Assembly (NCBI GenBank): GCA_934875675.1
Contig: CAKXIK010000005.1
Span: forward strand, 1-62,087
DNA: 62,087 nt
DNA from: an uncultured bacterium
GTDB lineage: Bacteria; Bacillota; Clostridia; Oscillospirales; Acutalibacteraceae
Reading direction: 5' to 3'
The notes beneath the pieces were generated by a model, which made no database searches, was not told where the DNA came from, and was given only the letters and a program-made list of their open reading frames with translations. Positions within the stretch are counted from its first letter, which is position 1, and each line of letters opens with the position of its first letter. Shown here in pieces: positions 42,381 to 51,865 of the stretch. The translations under genes were made by a program, and so were the position numbers.

Positions 42381-42469
42381 AATTGTCACAGCTCTACTTC
42401 TTTCTGCTGCGTCCTCAAGTGACGAAAACTATATATTGATGATTATAACATACATTTTAGGATTGTATA

Positions 42470-42921
42470 GCATAATTTTACTAAGTTTTGTTGTTTTTTG
42501 CGATTTTTAAACGATGCATATGGATAGGTAGAATCCCGCAAAAGCGAATAAGAAATAAATAATCCAGCAATGCCGCTAAAATGCAAGCGACAAAAGGATA
42601 TCCAGCGTCAAGGATATGTGTACCATTTTACAAAGCACTCTCACAAAACCTTCTCGTCTGCTGGATAAGAGAATGACCCCCGGTACGCGACAATGGAACT
42701 AATACCGAATCAATATATGCAAATATTGTGGCATACCGATAACCTTGGAAATGTTTAAGCTCTACAATTTGGTAGAAAATCGCTCATCCATTCATACTGC
42801 GCAGAACTGTATATCCCGCTATTTTAGAAAAAACTACAAATATCTAAGGATTCAGCGGATTCTCTGGTACCTCCTATTCCCTTACATTCCTATCTGCCTG
42901 ACCGTTTTTTAACATTTCAAA
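42470..42921. other. Intergenic stretch of about 450 bases, no gene recognised
   Basis: Short open frames occur on both strands, including a hydrophobic minus-strand run (FVACILAALLDYLFLIRF) without a start. I see no RNA element. It probably contains sequence debris and the far upstream part of the ECF leader. Confidence 0.4.
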
Positions 42922-44628
42922 TTAACGATCCTGAAACTTAAATTTTGTATGTACAGAGAAATCTTTTTCGGTGTGTCTCCAGGTGAGACGTTCCAGCCAA
43001 CTACATTGATTGCAATCATTTAAGGCGGGTGTGCGGTCAAGTTGGAAAGGCATGGTGGAGGAGAGCTCTAAAATGCCTCCTTTTAGCAGTTGCCGGGCAA
43101 CTTGAGTTCCCTCCAAATCAACGGAGTGCTTGCTGAGGTACCACCGCCCGCAGAACGCAAGTTGTTGAGATGCCGAGACATGGTCATCGATTTCAAGTGC
43201 GCAATCATTCAATGTAAGCGTGCGTGTCCATTCATAGGACAAATTTTCATATTTAGCTGTGATTTTTGCAGTAACACGGTTGTGTTCTGCATTAAAATCG
43301 ATAACCTCAATTTTTTGCTCGTAATCACGTTCTGGGAACGCCGTACAGCAAACGACGCTATGTGCTTCTGCCGTCATAGTCCAAGCATAAAAATCCCAAA
43401 AATCATAGCTATAACAACCGGTATCCGCGAGAACTTCTTCCCCGCTAATCCACAATAAGGGCTGTAATCTTCCGCAATGCTGATGTCCGCCAAAAAAACT
43501 CATGGCATCCAACGCAACCTCAAATCGATCATTTCGCAGCATAACGAAACCGCTGTTGCGCATCCAGACCGACTTTTTTTCAAAGCTTGGGGTAAAGGGA
43601 ACAACTTTTGACATGCGGCGAATATCTGCATGGGCATCCAAACTGTAGGAATCGCTGGTTCGCAGATTTTTTCCGCAGCGCAGTGCGGTGGTTGCCAGCC
43701 ATTGATATTGACGGATAATGGACTCGTGCAAACCGGGTATTTCAGGATAATCATTAAGTTCACAGTGCTTTTCCGCTTCTAGATATAATCTGGCGATAAA
43801 GTGACTGTAGCTTGGGCTGGATTCATTGGAACCGCCGTCCGCAAAAATAGCGTTTTCATGGCAGTACATCACTGTTTTGCGTCCTTCAGCAGTATATTCC
43901 TCTGCATTTGGAAATTCACTGAACAGTATCCCTGCCGAGGTCAGCACGCTGCCCATTTGCAGAACGTGATTACCGTAACGGTTGCAGGCTATTGCGTTTT
44001 CACATTCCAGCACCAAATGATCAAGGCTCAGTTCAATCAGATGGTAGACAAAATTCCATTCCTCACAGGAAAGCGCATCTCCGCCTTCTGTTCCCAGTAG
44101 AAATACACTGTGCATCAGCGTCATCGTGCGCCAACCAACCTGCATATCGCGCCATTTCATGGATGTATTAATGTGCGGAATTTCCGGATGAAATGGTTCA
44201 TAGGGAGAAGCGTCCGACCAAAGTCGCAGAATACGCATCCATTCGGCAGCATATTTTTTCTCACCTGTTTTCATATATTCCTGTGCAAGAGGCAGCAGCA
44301 TATATAGGCGCTGCGGCCAGCTTTGCCATTCGTGCCGCTTGGCAAGGCCGATTCCCTCTGTTGTGTGGTATGAAATCCCCCAGTCAATTTCACCGTTCTT
44401 GTCCCGCAGCAGGTCAAACAACTCACCCGACAATGTTTTTTTCAGAAGAGTTTCCGATGTTGCATCGCCGAAATGATCCGTCATAAAAAAGAACGCGCCG
44501 CCGTCAAGGACATAATAAGGGAAAATCGGTTCTTGTTTTAAGGTTTCGCGCGAATAGACAAAATACCGTTTCTGATCAGGTACGCCATAAATCTGAGAAA
44601 TGTGGGGCTTATAAAACTTGTTATCCAT
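42922..44628 (-). CDS. Heparinase II/III-family polysaccharide lyase
   Basis: A roughly 568-residue protein with an alpha-toroid N-terminal domain (NRYGNHVLQMGSVL and DGGSNESSPSYSHFIARLYLEA with the expected catalytic-region Tyr and His) and a C-terminal heparinase II/III beta domain (FFGGHQHCGRLQPLLW, EVLADTGCYSYD). It cleaves acidic polysaccharides by elimination; substrates in the family range from heparin to alginate and others. No signal peptide is seen, so it probably acts on imported oligosaccharides. Start at 44628 follows AAGGAG. A terminator separates it from the Gfo/Idh gene. Confidence 0.8.
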   Translation of the reverse strand: MDNKFYKPHISQIYGVPDQKRYFVYSRETLKQEPIFPYYVLDGGAFFFMTDHFGDATSETLLKKTLSGELFDLLRDKNGEIDWGISYHTTEGIGLAKRHEWQSWPQRLYMLLPLAQEYMKTGEKKYAAEWMRILRLWSDASPYEPFHPEIPHINTSMKWRDMQVGWRTMTLMHSVFLLGTEGGDALSCEEWNFVYHLIELSLDHLVLECENAIACNRYGNHVLQMGSVLTSAGILFSEFPNAEEYTAEGRKTVMYCHENAIFADGGSNESSPSYSHFIARLYLEAEKHCELNDYPEIPGLHESIIRQYQWLATTALRCGKNLRTSDSYSLDAHADIRRMSKVVPFTPSFEKKSVWMRNSGFVMLRNDRFEVALDAMSFFGGHQHCGRLQPLLWISGEEVLADTGCYSYDFWDFYAWTMTAEAHSVVCCTAFPERDYEQKIEVIDFNAEHNRVTAKITAKYENLSYEWTRTLTLNDCALEIDDHVSASQQLAFCGRWYLSKHSVDLEGTQVARQLLKGGILELSSTMPFQLDRTPALNDCNQCSWLERLTWRHTEKDFSVHTKFKFQDR

Positions 44629-44649
44629 CTTAATCACTCCTTAAAAAAC

Positions 44650-44682
44650 GCCGATTTTCCTTAGGCCGGAAAATCGGCACAA
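44650..44682 (-). terminator. Terminator between the Gfo/Idh gene and the lyase gene
   Basis: GCCGATTTTCC pairs with GGAAAATCGGC around GGCCTAA, followed by GTTTTTT on the minus strand. It should lower expression of the downstream lyase. Confidence 0.7.
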
Positions 44683-44699
44683 AAATAAAGTTCAAAAAA

Positions 44700-45788
44700 T
44701 TAAAGAAAGTAGTCAGGAGCAACGGGTTTGCCGCTGTTAGCAGAATCAATAATTGCCATACAGGTTGCAATGGTGTTTGCACCTTCATAAACGGTTGTCT
44801 TGACCGGCTTGTCGTTGACAATGATGTCGTAGAACTCTTTGAACTCGCCGGCAGCATTGTGATTGTTGATATCGACCGGAACGGTGATCGGCATAGAATG
44901 GCGATCCATGCCCGGGAACACATCTTTTCTGAAGACGGTCATGGTCGGGCTGGTATTGTCCACAATGATGGTGCCGTTTGTGCCGTAGAACACCGAACGC
45001 ATGGTATAATCGCGCTTGCAGCTGATGGAAACAAACGCTTTGCCGATAACGCCGTTCGGGAATTTGAGAATGGCAACATGGGTATCATCGTAAGGAGTGA
45101 CATCGGCAAATGTTTTGTGGGTACCGTATGCCATAACCTCTTCGGGATTACCTGCAATCCAGCGGAGCAGGTCTACTGCATGGCAGCCGCCGCCGACAAC
45201 ACCGTTGCGGGCAGGATCGCTGCGCCAGGAGCCCTTGGCGTAGATTTCGCTGTAATCATGCGCATATTCGGATTCGACAAACGTCAGCTCACCGATTGCA
45301 CCGGAATCGATAATTTCTTTTGCCTGCTTAAAGCCAGGTGTGTAGCGGCAAATCTGACCAACCATGAATTTGCGGTCGGTCTTTTTCACAGCTTCCACAA
45401 TGGCCTCGCAGTCTTCACGGGTGAGAGCAAGCGGCTTTTCGCAAAGAATGTGCTTGCCTGCGTTGAGCGTATTGACCACCATTTCGCGGTGATCCTGATC
45501 CGGGCTTGCAATAATTACGGCATCAATTGCCGGGTCCGCAATCAGATCGCGGTAATCGGTGAACACATGTGCGACTTCAAGCTCATGTGCAACGGTGTTT
45601 GCACGCGCAGCATCGGTATCACATACAGCATAAAGGCAGGCGCCTTGATACGTTTGTTCAGCTGTGTTCGCATCCTGATTCACGTCGCCGACTCTTTGTG
45701 CTACCGGGCCCATTTTCTTAACCCCTTCGGCATGAACCTTGCCCATGCCAAGACCGATCACACCAACATTCAAGAGTTTCTTTTCCAT
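44700..45788 (-). CDS. Gfo/Idh/MocA-family oxidoreductase
   Basis: A 362-residue NAD(P)-dependent sugar dehydrogenase. The Rossmann loop is VGVIGLGMGKVHAEG, followed by DPAIDAVIIASPDQDH, the EKPLALTREDCEA block and a C-terminal substrate domain. In this locus it would oxidise or epimerise a released sugar such as an inositol, amino sugar or uronic acid. The RBS AAGGAG is in place; the gene is 33 bases after the GH13-like lipoprotein gene. Confidence 0.85.
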   Translation of the reverse strand: MEKKLLNVGVIGLGMGKVHAEGVKKMGPVAQRVGDVNQDANTAEQTYQGACLYAVCDTDAARANTVAHELEVAHVFTDYRDLIADPAIDAVIIASPDQDHREMVVNTLNAGKHILCEKPLALTREDCEAIVEAVKKTDRKFMVGQICRYTPGFKQAKEIIDSGAIGELTFVESEYAHDYSEIYAKGSWRSDPARNGVVGGGCHAVDLLRWIAGNPEEVMAYGTHKTFADVTPYDDTHVAILKFPNGVIGKAFVSISCKRDYTMRSVFYGTNGTIIVDNTSPTMTVFRKDVFPGMDRHSMPITVPVDINNHNAAGEFKEFYDIIVNDKPVKTTVYEGANTIATCMAIIDSANSGKPVAPDYFL

Positions 45789-45820
45789 TTAGACAGCTCC
45801 TTCGTCGTATGTAAACATAT

Positions 45821-47731
45821 TCAATTGATTCCTTCAATCAAGTAAACACCCATATACTCATAGCGCACAAAGTCTTCAAAGGATGCAAGCTCCTCCTTAG
45901 TTCCTTCGGCAAGCACTTGCTCTGTGAGTAAATTGGTCAAACGATATTGCTCAAATCCATCCAGTTTCATTGCGGTATAGGGAATGGTGGCACAAAAATA
46001 TCCGTCACTGCTTTCCTCATAATTCGGAACCACCATAATGCCTTGGTTGCCGGCATATCGAGCATACGCCTGCAGTTTCGTCAAGCCTGTCGTTTCAATC
46101 GCACAAATGTTGGAATCGCAGTGGTCGTCCGGCATATTCGTAAAAATTTCCGGGTACGACAAGCGAATACGAATCATCTGCTTAACATCTTCAAAAAAAA
46201 GCCGATTTTCGGGCTGCTCCTTGAGCGAATAACGAACGGGCACATCATATAAAACAGCCGGACTTTTGATGGTGGCACCAAACTCATCACCCATGTACCA
46301 ATACGGAATAAAGGGCGCATAAATCGCCTGATACCCCAGTGCAAGCCGATTTCCGTTCACTAAACGCCATTGATAATCATGATTGGTAACGCCGTAGGTG
46401 TAAAAGCGAAAATGCCCACTCTCCTGATTTTTCTGCATTTCAGAAGAACCGATACCCGTTCCCGTTCGAATAGAATCCACAATGTTAAGGTCATCTAAAT
46501 AAAAATTAACCGGATTCTCATACTGCTCCGCACGGGTTTTCTTTGCATAATCCAAAACGCTGTCCATTTCCGTATCAAAGGCATTTTGACGATTGTTCCC
46601 GTCTTCCGCAAGAATGACTACCTTTTTGCCCTGTGCATAAAGCTTTTCACGGCTTTGGGCAAAAACCTCATACCCTGCATAGTTGGGTTCACAGTCGCAA
46701 CGATAACCATCGGCACCGCTCTTGAGAATATTCTCTACTGCATTCGCAATAAACCATTCCTTGAGCGCCTCGGAGGTCCAATCGAAAGCCACCCCTCCCC
46801 AATCCTCTTTATCGGTAAAAAATTCGGGATGCTCTTCGCGCAGCGGGGCGCGCGTTACCGTACCCCATGTAACAATGTCGAGCAACACACGAATGTTGCG
46901 CTTGTGTGCCTCGTCGATAAAGTTTTTGACAACCTTCCAGCCCTCTTCCACATCGGTGGTTCCTGTGAGCTTGGGTTCTAAGGTATGCAGTCCCAAATTT
47001 CCATATCCGTTTCCGCCGGCACCCATTTCGTAAATGGGCGTCAACCAAAGGCAATTAACACCCATTTCCGCATAATGGTCCAGCAGCCCGATTGCCGCCT
47101 CAAAGGTTCCTTCGGGCGTTGCCGTCTGAATGCGAACCTCCGTCATAATAACGGATTTGAACCAGTCAGGTGTTGAAAGCCCCCCTGTTGTTTCGAGCTT
47201 CACCGCATCGTCTGTTGTATAAACAGGCATGAGCGCGGCATTATTAATTGTTTCTTTCTGCACGAGCCTTGCACCTCCGGATTCATATGTTATGCCCTGT
47301 CGCGTGACGTAATCCCTGAAAAATTGTTCGACACCCAGTACGGCGGCATACCGGCTGCCGCACTGAATAACAATCGAATTCGCGTTGTTGGAAATCACAT
47401 AGTCCAGCTCTCCCAGTTGAGTGTCTCCATATGAGGCGAGCTCACAAACATAGATGGTATTCATCATATCGGCGGTCGCATTGTCCTTTTGCGTAATAGG
47501 AAGCTCTGCACCCGTACGCGCTTTGACGGCGCTTTGCAGCCACGCAACCGCGTCCACTACTTCTTCCTTTGCATGGGATGGATAAGCGAGCGAAAAACTG
47601 CTCTTTCCGTTTTGAACAATGTGAATCCGTTTTCCGGTTGTTTCGGCATTGGGCTGCCAACTGCATCCTGCGCCGACACCAATGGTAAGAATAAACGAAA
47701 ACACTACACAAAGAATTCGTTTCATCATCAT
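45821..47731 (-). CDS. GH13-like glycoside hydrolase lipoprotein with an N-terminal accessory domain
   Basis: A roughly 636-residue lipoprotein (VGAGC, Cys near residue 23), so it is tethered outside the membrane. Residues about 35-160 form a domain resembling the N-terminal domain of GH67/GH20-type enzymes (DYVISNNANSIVIQCGSRYAAVLGVEQFF). The barrel follows with the GH13 regions: VNCLWLTPIYE, GYRCDCEPN (nucleophile Asp), VILAEDGN (acid Glu) and TNHDYQWR (third Asp). It should cleave an alpha-linked glycan, feeding the adjacent ABC transporter. The start is uncertain: three ATG codons in a row with a weak site. Confidence 0.7.
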   Translation of the reverse strand: MMMKRILCVVFSFILTIGVGAGCSWQPNAETTGKRIHIVQNGKSSFSLAYPSHAKEEVVDAVAWLQSAVKARTGAELPITQKDNATADMMNTIYVCELASYGDTQLGELDYVISNNANSIVIQCGSRYAAVLGVEQFFRDYVTRQGITYESGGARLVQKETINNAALMPVYTTDDAVKLETTGGLSTPDWFKSVIMTEVRIQTATPEGTFEAAIGLLDHYAEMGVNCLWLTPIYEMGAGGNGYGNLGLHTLEPKLTGTTDVEEGWKVVKNFIDEAHKRNIRVLLDIVTWGTVTRAPLREEHPEFFTDKEDWGGVAFDWTSEALKEWFIANAVENILKSGADGYRCDCEPNYAGYEVFAQSREKLYAQGKKVVILAEDGNNRQNAFDTEMDSVLDYAKKTRAEQYENPVNFYLDDLNIVDSIRTGTGIGSSEMQKNQESGHFRFYTYGVTNHDYQWRLVNGNRLALGYQAIYAPFIPYWYMGDEFGATIKSPAVLYDVPVRYSLKEQPENRLFFEDVKQMIRIRLSYPEIFTNMPDDHCDSNICAIETTGLTKLQAYARYAGNQGIMVVPNYEESSDGYFCATIPYTAMKLDGFEQYRLTNLLTEQVLAEGTKEELASFEDFVRYEYMGVYLIEGIN

Positions 47732-47787
47732 GTGTTGCACACCATACCGTTCTTTTCATCTATCCGACAAAGGATTCATTAAACCAA

Positions 47788-48675
47788 TTATCCTTTCACT
47801 GCGCCAATCATAACACCCTTTACAAAAAATCTTTGCAGGAACGGATAAGCACAGAGAATCGGCAATGTGCCAATGACAATAACGGCATACTTGATAACCT
47901 CTGCATAGTTGTTATAGCGATCGCCTTCCAGAGATACGCCCTCTGTTAGCTTTTGGTTGGCAATCAAAACCGCGCGCAAAACAGCCTGAATCGGCAGCAG
48001 GTTGTTGTCTTTGATATAAATTGTTGCAGCAAACCAGGAATTCCAATGTCCCACGCCATACCACAGCAGAACAACCGCCAAAGTCGGCATAATCAAAGTG
48101 GGGATAATGCGGAACAGGATGTAAATGTCGTTTGCGCCGTCAATTTCAGCGGCCTCAAACAAGCTTCTGGGAACACCGTCAATAGCCGAACGAACAATAA
48201 TTGAATTATAAACACTGACACCGGTCGGAATAATCAGCGCCCACAGGTTATTGTATAACCCTAACTCACGCATATTCAAATAACCTGGAATCAAGCCGCC
48301 GCCAAAGAACATGGTGAAAATAATCAGACCTACAATCACCTTTTTGAACATCATACCCTGACAAGACATAAAGTAGCCGCAGAATAGCGTCATCAGCATA
48401 TTATATGGCAGAGCAACTGCCAGAATAATCAGAATATTTTTATAGCCGCTCCAGATGAGCGGATGACTGAAGGTCATCTTGTAAACATCAAAGGTAAATC
48501 CCTTTGGCCAAAACAACATGCCTTTGTGCGCTGCCAACTGCGCACTGTCCGTAAACGACGCGCAGACAATATGCCAAAACGGATACAGTGTGATAAACAC
48601 CAAAAACAACATAATCACTGTGTTGACAACATCAAACACACCGATTTTGTTGCGCTTTTTGATATGTGCTGTCAT
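47788..48675 (-). CDS. Sugar ABC transporter permease (LplC/YtcP-like)
   Basis: A 295-residue membrane protein of the binding-protein-dependent permease family. It has about six helices, starting VVNTVIMLFLVFITLYPFWHI, and the EAA motif FEAAEIDGANDIYILFRIIPTLIMP. It forms the channel with the partner permease at 48709. Start follows AAAGGAAG. The associated ATPase is not in the operon and is likely a shared MsmX-type protein encoded elsewhere. Confidence 0.92.
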   Translation of the reverse strand: MTAHIKKRNKIGVFDVVNTVIMLFLVFITLYPFWHIVCASFTDSAQLAAHKGMLFWPKGFTFDVYKMTFSHPLIWSGYKNILIILAVALPYNMLMTLFCGYFMSCQGMMFKKVIVGLIIFTMFFGGGLIPGYLNMRELGLYNNLWALIIPTGVSVYNSIIVRSAIDGVPRSLFEAAEIDGANDIYILFRIIPTLIMPTLAVVLLWYGVGHWNSWFAATIYIKDNNLLPIQAVLRAVLIANQKLTEGVSLEGDRYNNYAEVIKYAVIVIGTLPILCAYPFLQRFFVKGVMIGAVKG

Positions 48676-48708
48676 GTAAGGTCTTCCTTTCCTCCGCAGT
48701 GCGGTTTA

Positions 48709-49668
48709 TTAGAACAAGCCGATATCGGCAGTCTTTTTGCTGATCAGGTTTGTTGTTGCCAGGAACGCAACATTGACCACTGAGTTAAACAATCCAATTG
48801 CCGTACCGTAGCTGTAGCTGCCGCTCTGAATACCAACACGATAGGTGTAAGTCGAAATAACATCAGCAACTTCCATGGTAAGAGAATTGTACAGATTCAA
48901 AACCTTTTCAAAATCAGCACCCAAAATACCACCCGTTGCCAGAATCAGCAGGATAATAATCTGCGGCTTAATGCCCGGCAGCGTAATGTGCCACATTTTT
49001 GCCCAACGGCCGCCGCCATCGATATCAACGGCTTCATACAGGGTCGGGTCAATGGAGGTTAACGCTGCAAGGTAAATCACAGAATCCCAGCCGAAATTTT
49101 GCCAGATACCGGAAAGGTAGTAAATCGGGCGAAAATTGTTTGGATTTTGCAGCATATTTTCTCGTTTTCCGCCAAGAGCAACAACCAAATCTGTAAGAAG
49201 TCCTTCATTTTGGCAAAACAGTCCGATCATAGAGCAGACAACCACAATCGAGATAAAGTGTGGCAGATAGGTTGTCGTCTGAATAATCTTTTTAAACCGG
49301 CTGCTGCGGACCTCATTGAGCAGCAATGCAAAGATAATCGGAACACCAAAACCAAATAAAATTGAACCTCCTCCTAAAAAGAAGGTATTGCGCAGTGTGC
49401 GCAGAAAGTAAACGTCTTTAAAGTACATTTCAAAGTATTTGAATCCGACCCACTTGCTTTCTGCAATTGTGATGGAGGGACGATAATCTTTGAATGCAAT
49501 AATAATGCCATACATAGGCTTATAGGCGAAAATAATAAAGAAGACCAGAACCGGAAGAATGATTAAATACTTATATTTGTTTTTCTTAAAATCCTTTACA
49601 AGTCGCTGACCGAACGACAGCTTGGTTGTACGGATTCCGATGGAATTAAACACCTGTTCGCGTGTCAT
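48709..49668 (-). CDS. Sugar ABC transporter permease (LplB/YteP-like)
   Basis: A 319-residue permease: a cytoplasmic N-terminus (TTKLSFGQRLVKDFKKNKYKY), a first helix LIILPVLVFFIIFAYKP, and EAVDIDGGGRWAKMWHITLPGIKP as the EAA coupling motif. It pairs with the permease downstream, 33 bases away. A terminator lies between it and the solute-binding protein gene, which usually gives more binding protein than permease. Start follows AAAGGTG. Confidence 0.92.
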   Translation of the reverse strand: MTREQVFNSIGIRTTKLSFGQRLVKDFKKNKYKYLIILPVLVFFIIFAYKPMYGIIIAFKDYRPSITIAESKWVGFKYFEMYFKDVYFLRTLRNTFFLGGGSILFGFGVPIIFALLLNEVRSSRFKKIIQTTTYLPHFISIVVVCSMIGLFCQNEGLLTDLVVALGGKRENMLQNPNNFRPIYYLSGIWQNFGWDSVIYLAALTSIDPTLYEAVDIDGGGRWAKMWHITLPGIKPQIIILLILATGGILGADFEKVLNLYNSLTMEVADVISTYTYRVGIQSGSYSYGTAIGLFNSVVNVAFLATTNLISKKTADIGLF

Positions 49669-49775
49669 AGCTTGCGGTCACACCTTTCTGAAAAATCGGG
49701 CATTTCATTGCCGATGTTGATTTCTGATAAACCAGCAGCCGCAATTGTTATTCGGAACTGCCTATGCACATTAAG

Positions 49776-49813
49776 AATAAAAAAACGGGAAAAGCGGAAG
49801 CCCGCTTTTCCCG
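49776..49813 (-). terminator. Attenuating terminator between binding protein and permease genes
   Basis: CGGGAAAAGCGG (49786-49797) pairs perfectly with CCGCTTTTCCCG (49802-49813), and on the minus strand a T run follows. Confidence 0.75.
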
Positions 49814-49860
49814 CTGCCAAAGAAAGATAGAAAAAATGAAAGGAGATATATAACTAAAAA

Positions 49861-51483
49861 TTAGCGAGCGAGGAAACGATCGTAAGCAGTCTGATAAACC
49901 TGCAGAACATGCTCAAGTCCCATGCCCTTAAGGTCAGCAAGATATGCATCGTACTCATCAAGGGATTTCTGACCGAGAACAAACTTAGCAACAGACTCAT
50001 CGACATAGCTCTGCATAGCAGTCATTTCGTTTGCGATAGAGGTGCTTTCCTCAGTGGTCATGGTGATAGAGCCGGGCAGCAGGTGCTTCAGTGCACTTTC
50101 TACATACCAAGTATTAACAGAATCCTGCTGAATTTGCGGCTTGGATTTGAACTGAGCCATCATGTTGCAGGTAGCAGCGTTACCATCCATGCCGGTGTAG
50201 GTCTGCATCATGGTTACACTACCGCGAGGATCTGTTTTGAATGCATCTGTAAAGAACGGTACACCGTCTTTGTATTCAAACGAAACGCCTTCTTCACCAT
50301 AGTTGAAGAATACCATTCCTTCTTTGGTATAGCCATAGTCGAGCAGGCGGCAAGCAAGCGGAATGTTTTTGCAGGAGGTGGTGATCATAGCCATCAAACC
50401 GATATTGTCAGTTTCGCCCTGGATGAACTGTGGCGTATCGCCCTTGTTCATCACCGCATACGGAGCAGCAACCCACTCGTCTTTCGAACCAGTAGCCTCA
50501 AGCTTTGTCATGTAACCGGCAACTGTGCCGCCGGTGGAGAAGCAAGTACCAACTTCGCCGTTGAGAATCTTGGTTTCCAAAGCAGCTGCATCGTTGGACA
50601 GGAAGTCCGGATCAACCAGACCAGCATCATTCCAAGCCTTAAGCTGAGCAAGGTAATCCTTATAACCAGCCTGAGCAAAGCCATACTGAACCTTGTTGTC
50701 ATCATCAACATAGAAATTAAAGGTGCTGCCGTATGCGCCACGGAACTGGTAGTCAAGATCATACAAACCGCCGCGGGAGCTAAGCGGATACTTTACAAGA
50801 TTCTGATCCTTGAATGCGCGCAAAACCTTATCCCAATCATCGATGGTAGTAGGAACTTCCATTCCAACCTTAGCCAGCAAATCCTTACGAACGATTTGAC
50901 CGGCATAAGTGCCGAGGAACAAATCCTCGCGAAGGAACGCAAAACCATAATAATCGCCATTATCATCCTTCAAAGCCTTATCGCGAGCTTCGCTTGCGGT
51001 AATGGTCTTATAATAAGCCGGTGCATAAGTCTCCAGATAATCATTCAGGGCAAGAATCTTTTTGTCCTGAATAAGCTGTGTGACTTTGTTGGTCATATTT
51101 TGATAATAGAAAATGTCAGGCAAATCAGCAGAGGAAATCATCAGGTTATAAGCCTGATCTGGGTCGCCGCCGGTCGGAAGGGATTCCCACTTAATTTTAA
51201 CGCCAACTTTTTCTGCAAGCTTCTTATTCCATTCGTTATCGTTACGGTCGACACCGTCCGGAACAGCATATGCATAGTTGATAAGGCAATTAAAGGTAAG
51301 TTCTTCGTCCGATTTCATGGGATAACCGACAAAGTCTTTGCCAAGCTCGTCTTTTTCTGCTGTCTGAGAAGCAGCAGACTCTGTTGATGCCGTTGACGAA
51401 GTGGTTGTGCCTTTGGTGCATCCCGCAAAAACAGCGGTGCACATCAGCGCAGCCATAAGAAGGGAAAGTACGCGTTTTTTCAT
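49861..51483 (-). CDS. Extracellular solute-binding lipoprotein (LplA/YtcQ-like)
   Basis: A 540-residue lipoprotein: MKKRVLSLLMAALMC, lipobox VFAGC (Cys 22), a Ser/Thr linker and then a family-1 solute-binding fold (TFNCLINYAY, DLPDIFYYQNM and similar). It delivers oligosaccharides to the two permeases. Its large size fits the LplA group that binds longer glycans. The start at 51483 follows GAGGATGG; an upstream in-frame Met is not supported. First gene of the operon, expressed divergently from the AraC-type regulator. Confidence 0.9.
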   Translation of the reverse strand: MKKRVLSLLMAALMCTAVFAGCTKGTTTSSTASTESAASQTAEKDELGKDFVGYPMKSDEELTFNCLINYAYAVPDGVDRNDNEWNKKLAEKVGVKIKWESLPTGGDPDQAYNLMISSADLPDIFYYQNMTNKVTQLIQDKKILALNDYLETYAPAYYKTITASEARDKALKDDNGDYYGFAFLREDLFLGTYAGQIVRKDLLAKVGMEVPTTIDDWDKVLRAFKDQNLVKYPLSSRGGLYDLDYQFRGAYGSTFNFYVDDDNKVQYGFAQAGYKDYLAQLKAWNDAGLVDPDFLSNDAAALETKILNGEVGTCFSTGGTVAGYMTKLEATGSKDEWVAAPYAVMNKGDTPQFIQGETDNIGLMAMITTSCKNIPLACRLLDYGYTKEGMVFFNYGEEGVSFEYKDGVPFFTDAFKTDPRGSVTMMQTYTGMDGNAATCNMMAQFKSKPQIQQDSVNTWYVESALKHLLPGSITMTTEESTSIANEMTAMQSYVDESVAKFVLGQKSLDEYDAYLADLKGMGLEHVLQVYQTAYDRFLAR

Positions 51484-51620
51484 TGGATACCATCCTCTTT
51501 TCAAAATATTGCATAACAAACAATCGGATTTGCAACAATCTTATGTAAGACGTGTGCATAATAAATGCTGTTTGCTTTGATGAATCCATTGGCAATCCGA
51601 ACTGCTTTGTCTGCTCGTTT

Positions 51621-51650
51621 ATTATACGGTAGCCGACACCTCCTTGTAAA
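51621..51650 (-). promoter_or_regulatory. Promoter of the glycan-uptake operon
   Basis: Minus-strand TTTACA (51645-51650) and TATAAT (51621-51626), spacer 18. Confidence 0.5.
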
Positions 51651-51732
51651 TCGATGATATGTGGAATCGATCCTTGATATCCGCAATTGAAACAAAAAAC
51701 AATAAAATATGCACAAAAATACAATCGACGAA

Positions 51733-51751
51733 TTATCGATATGATCGATAA
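51733..51751. promoter_or_regulatory. Perfect palindrome between divergent promoters
   Basis: TTATCGAT-ATG-ATCGATAA is a perfect 8+8 inverted repeat. Two more ATCGAT copies lie at about 51651 and 51668. A likely binding site of the adjacent AraC-type regulator. Confidence 0.5.
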
Positions 51752-51787
51752 AAACAAGAATCAAGTGAAAACTTATGAATTTATTAT

Positions 51788-51816
51788 TGAAATAATATAT
51801 ATTATTCGATATGATA
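51788..51816 (+). promoter_or_regulatory. Promoter of the AraC-type regulator gene
   Basis: TTGAAA (51788-51793), 17-base spacer, TATGAT (51811-51816), about 50 bases before the start codon. Confidence 0.7.
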
Positions 51817-51865
51817 TTACTATATCAAATGAAAAAGAACAAAACGTTGAAAGGGAACCTGTTTA

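Noticed and set aside
44859..45845. 328-codon plus-strand open frame opposite the Gfo/Idh gene
   Set aside because: Mirror of a well-supported gene; no ribosome binding site or motif.
49909..51387. 492-codon plus-strand open frame opposite the solute-binding protein gene
   Set aside because: It is antisense to a clear lipoprotein gene, lacks a start signal and shows no recognisable domain.
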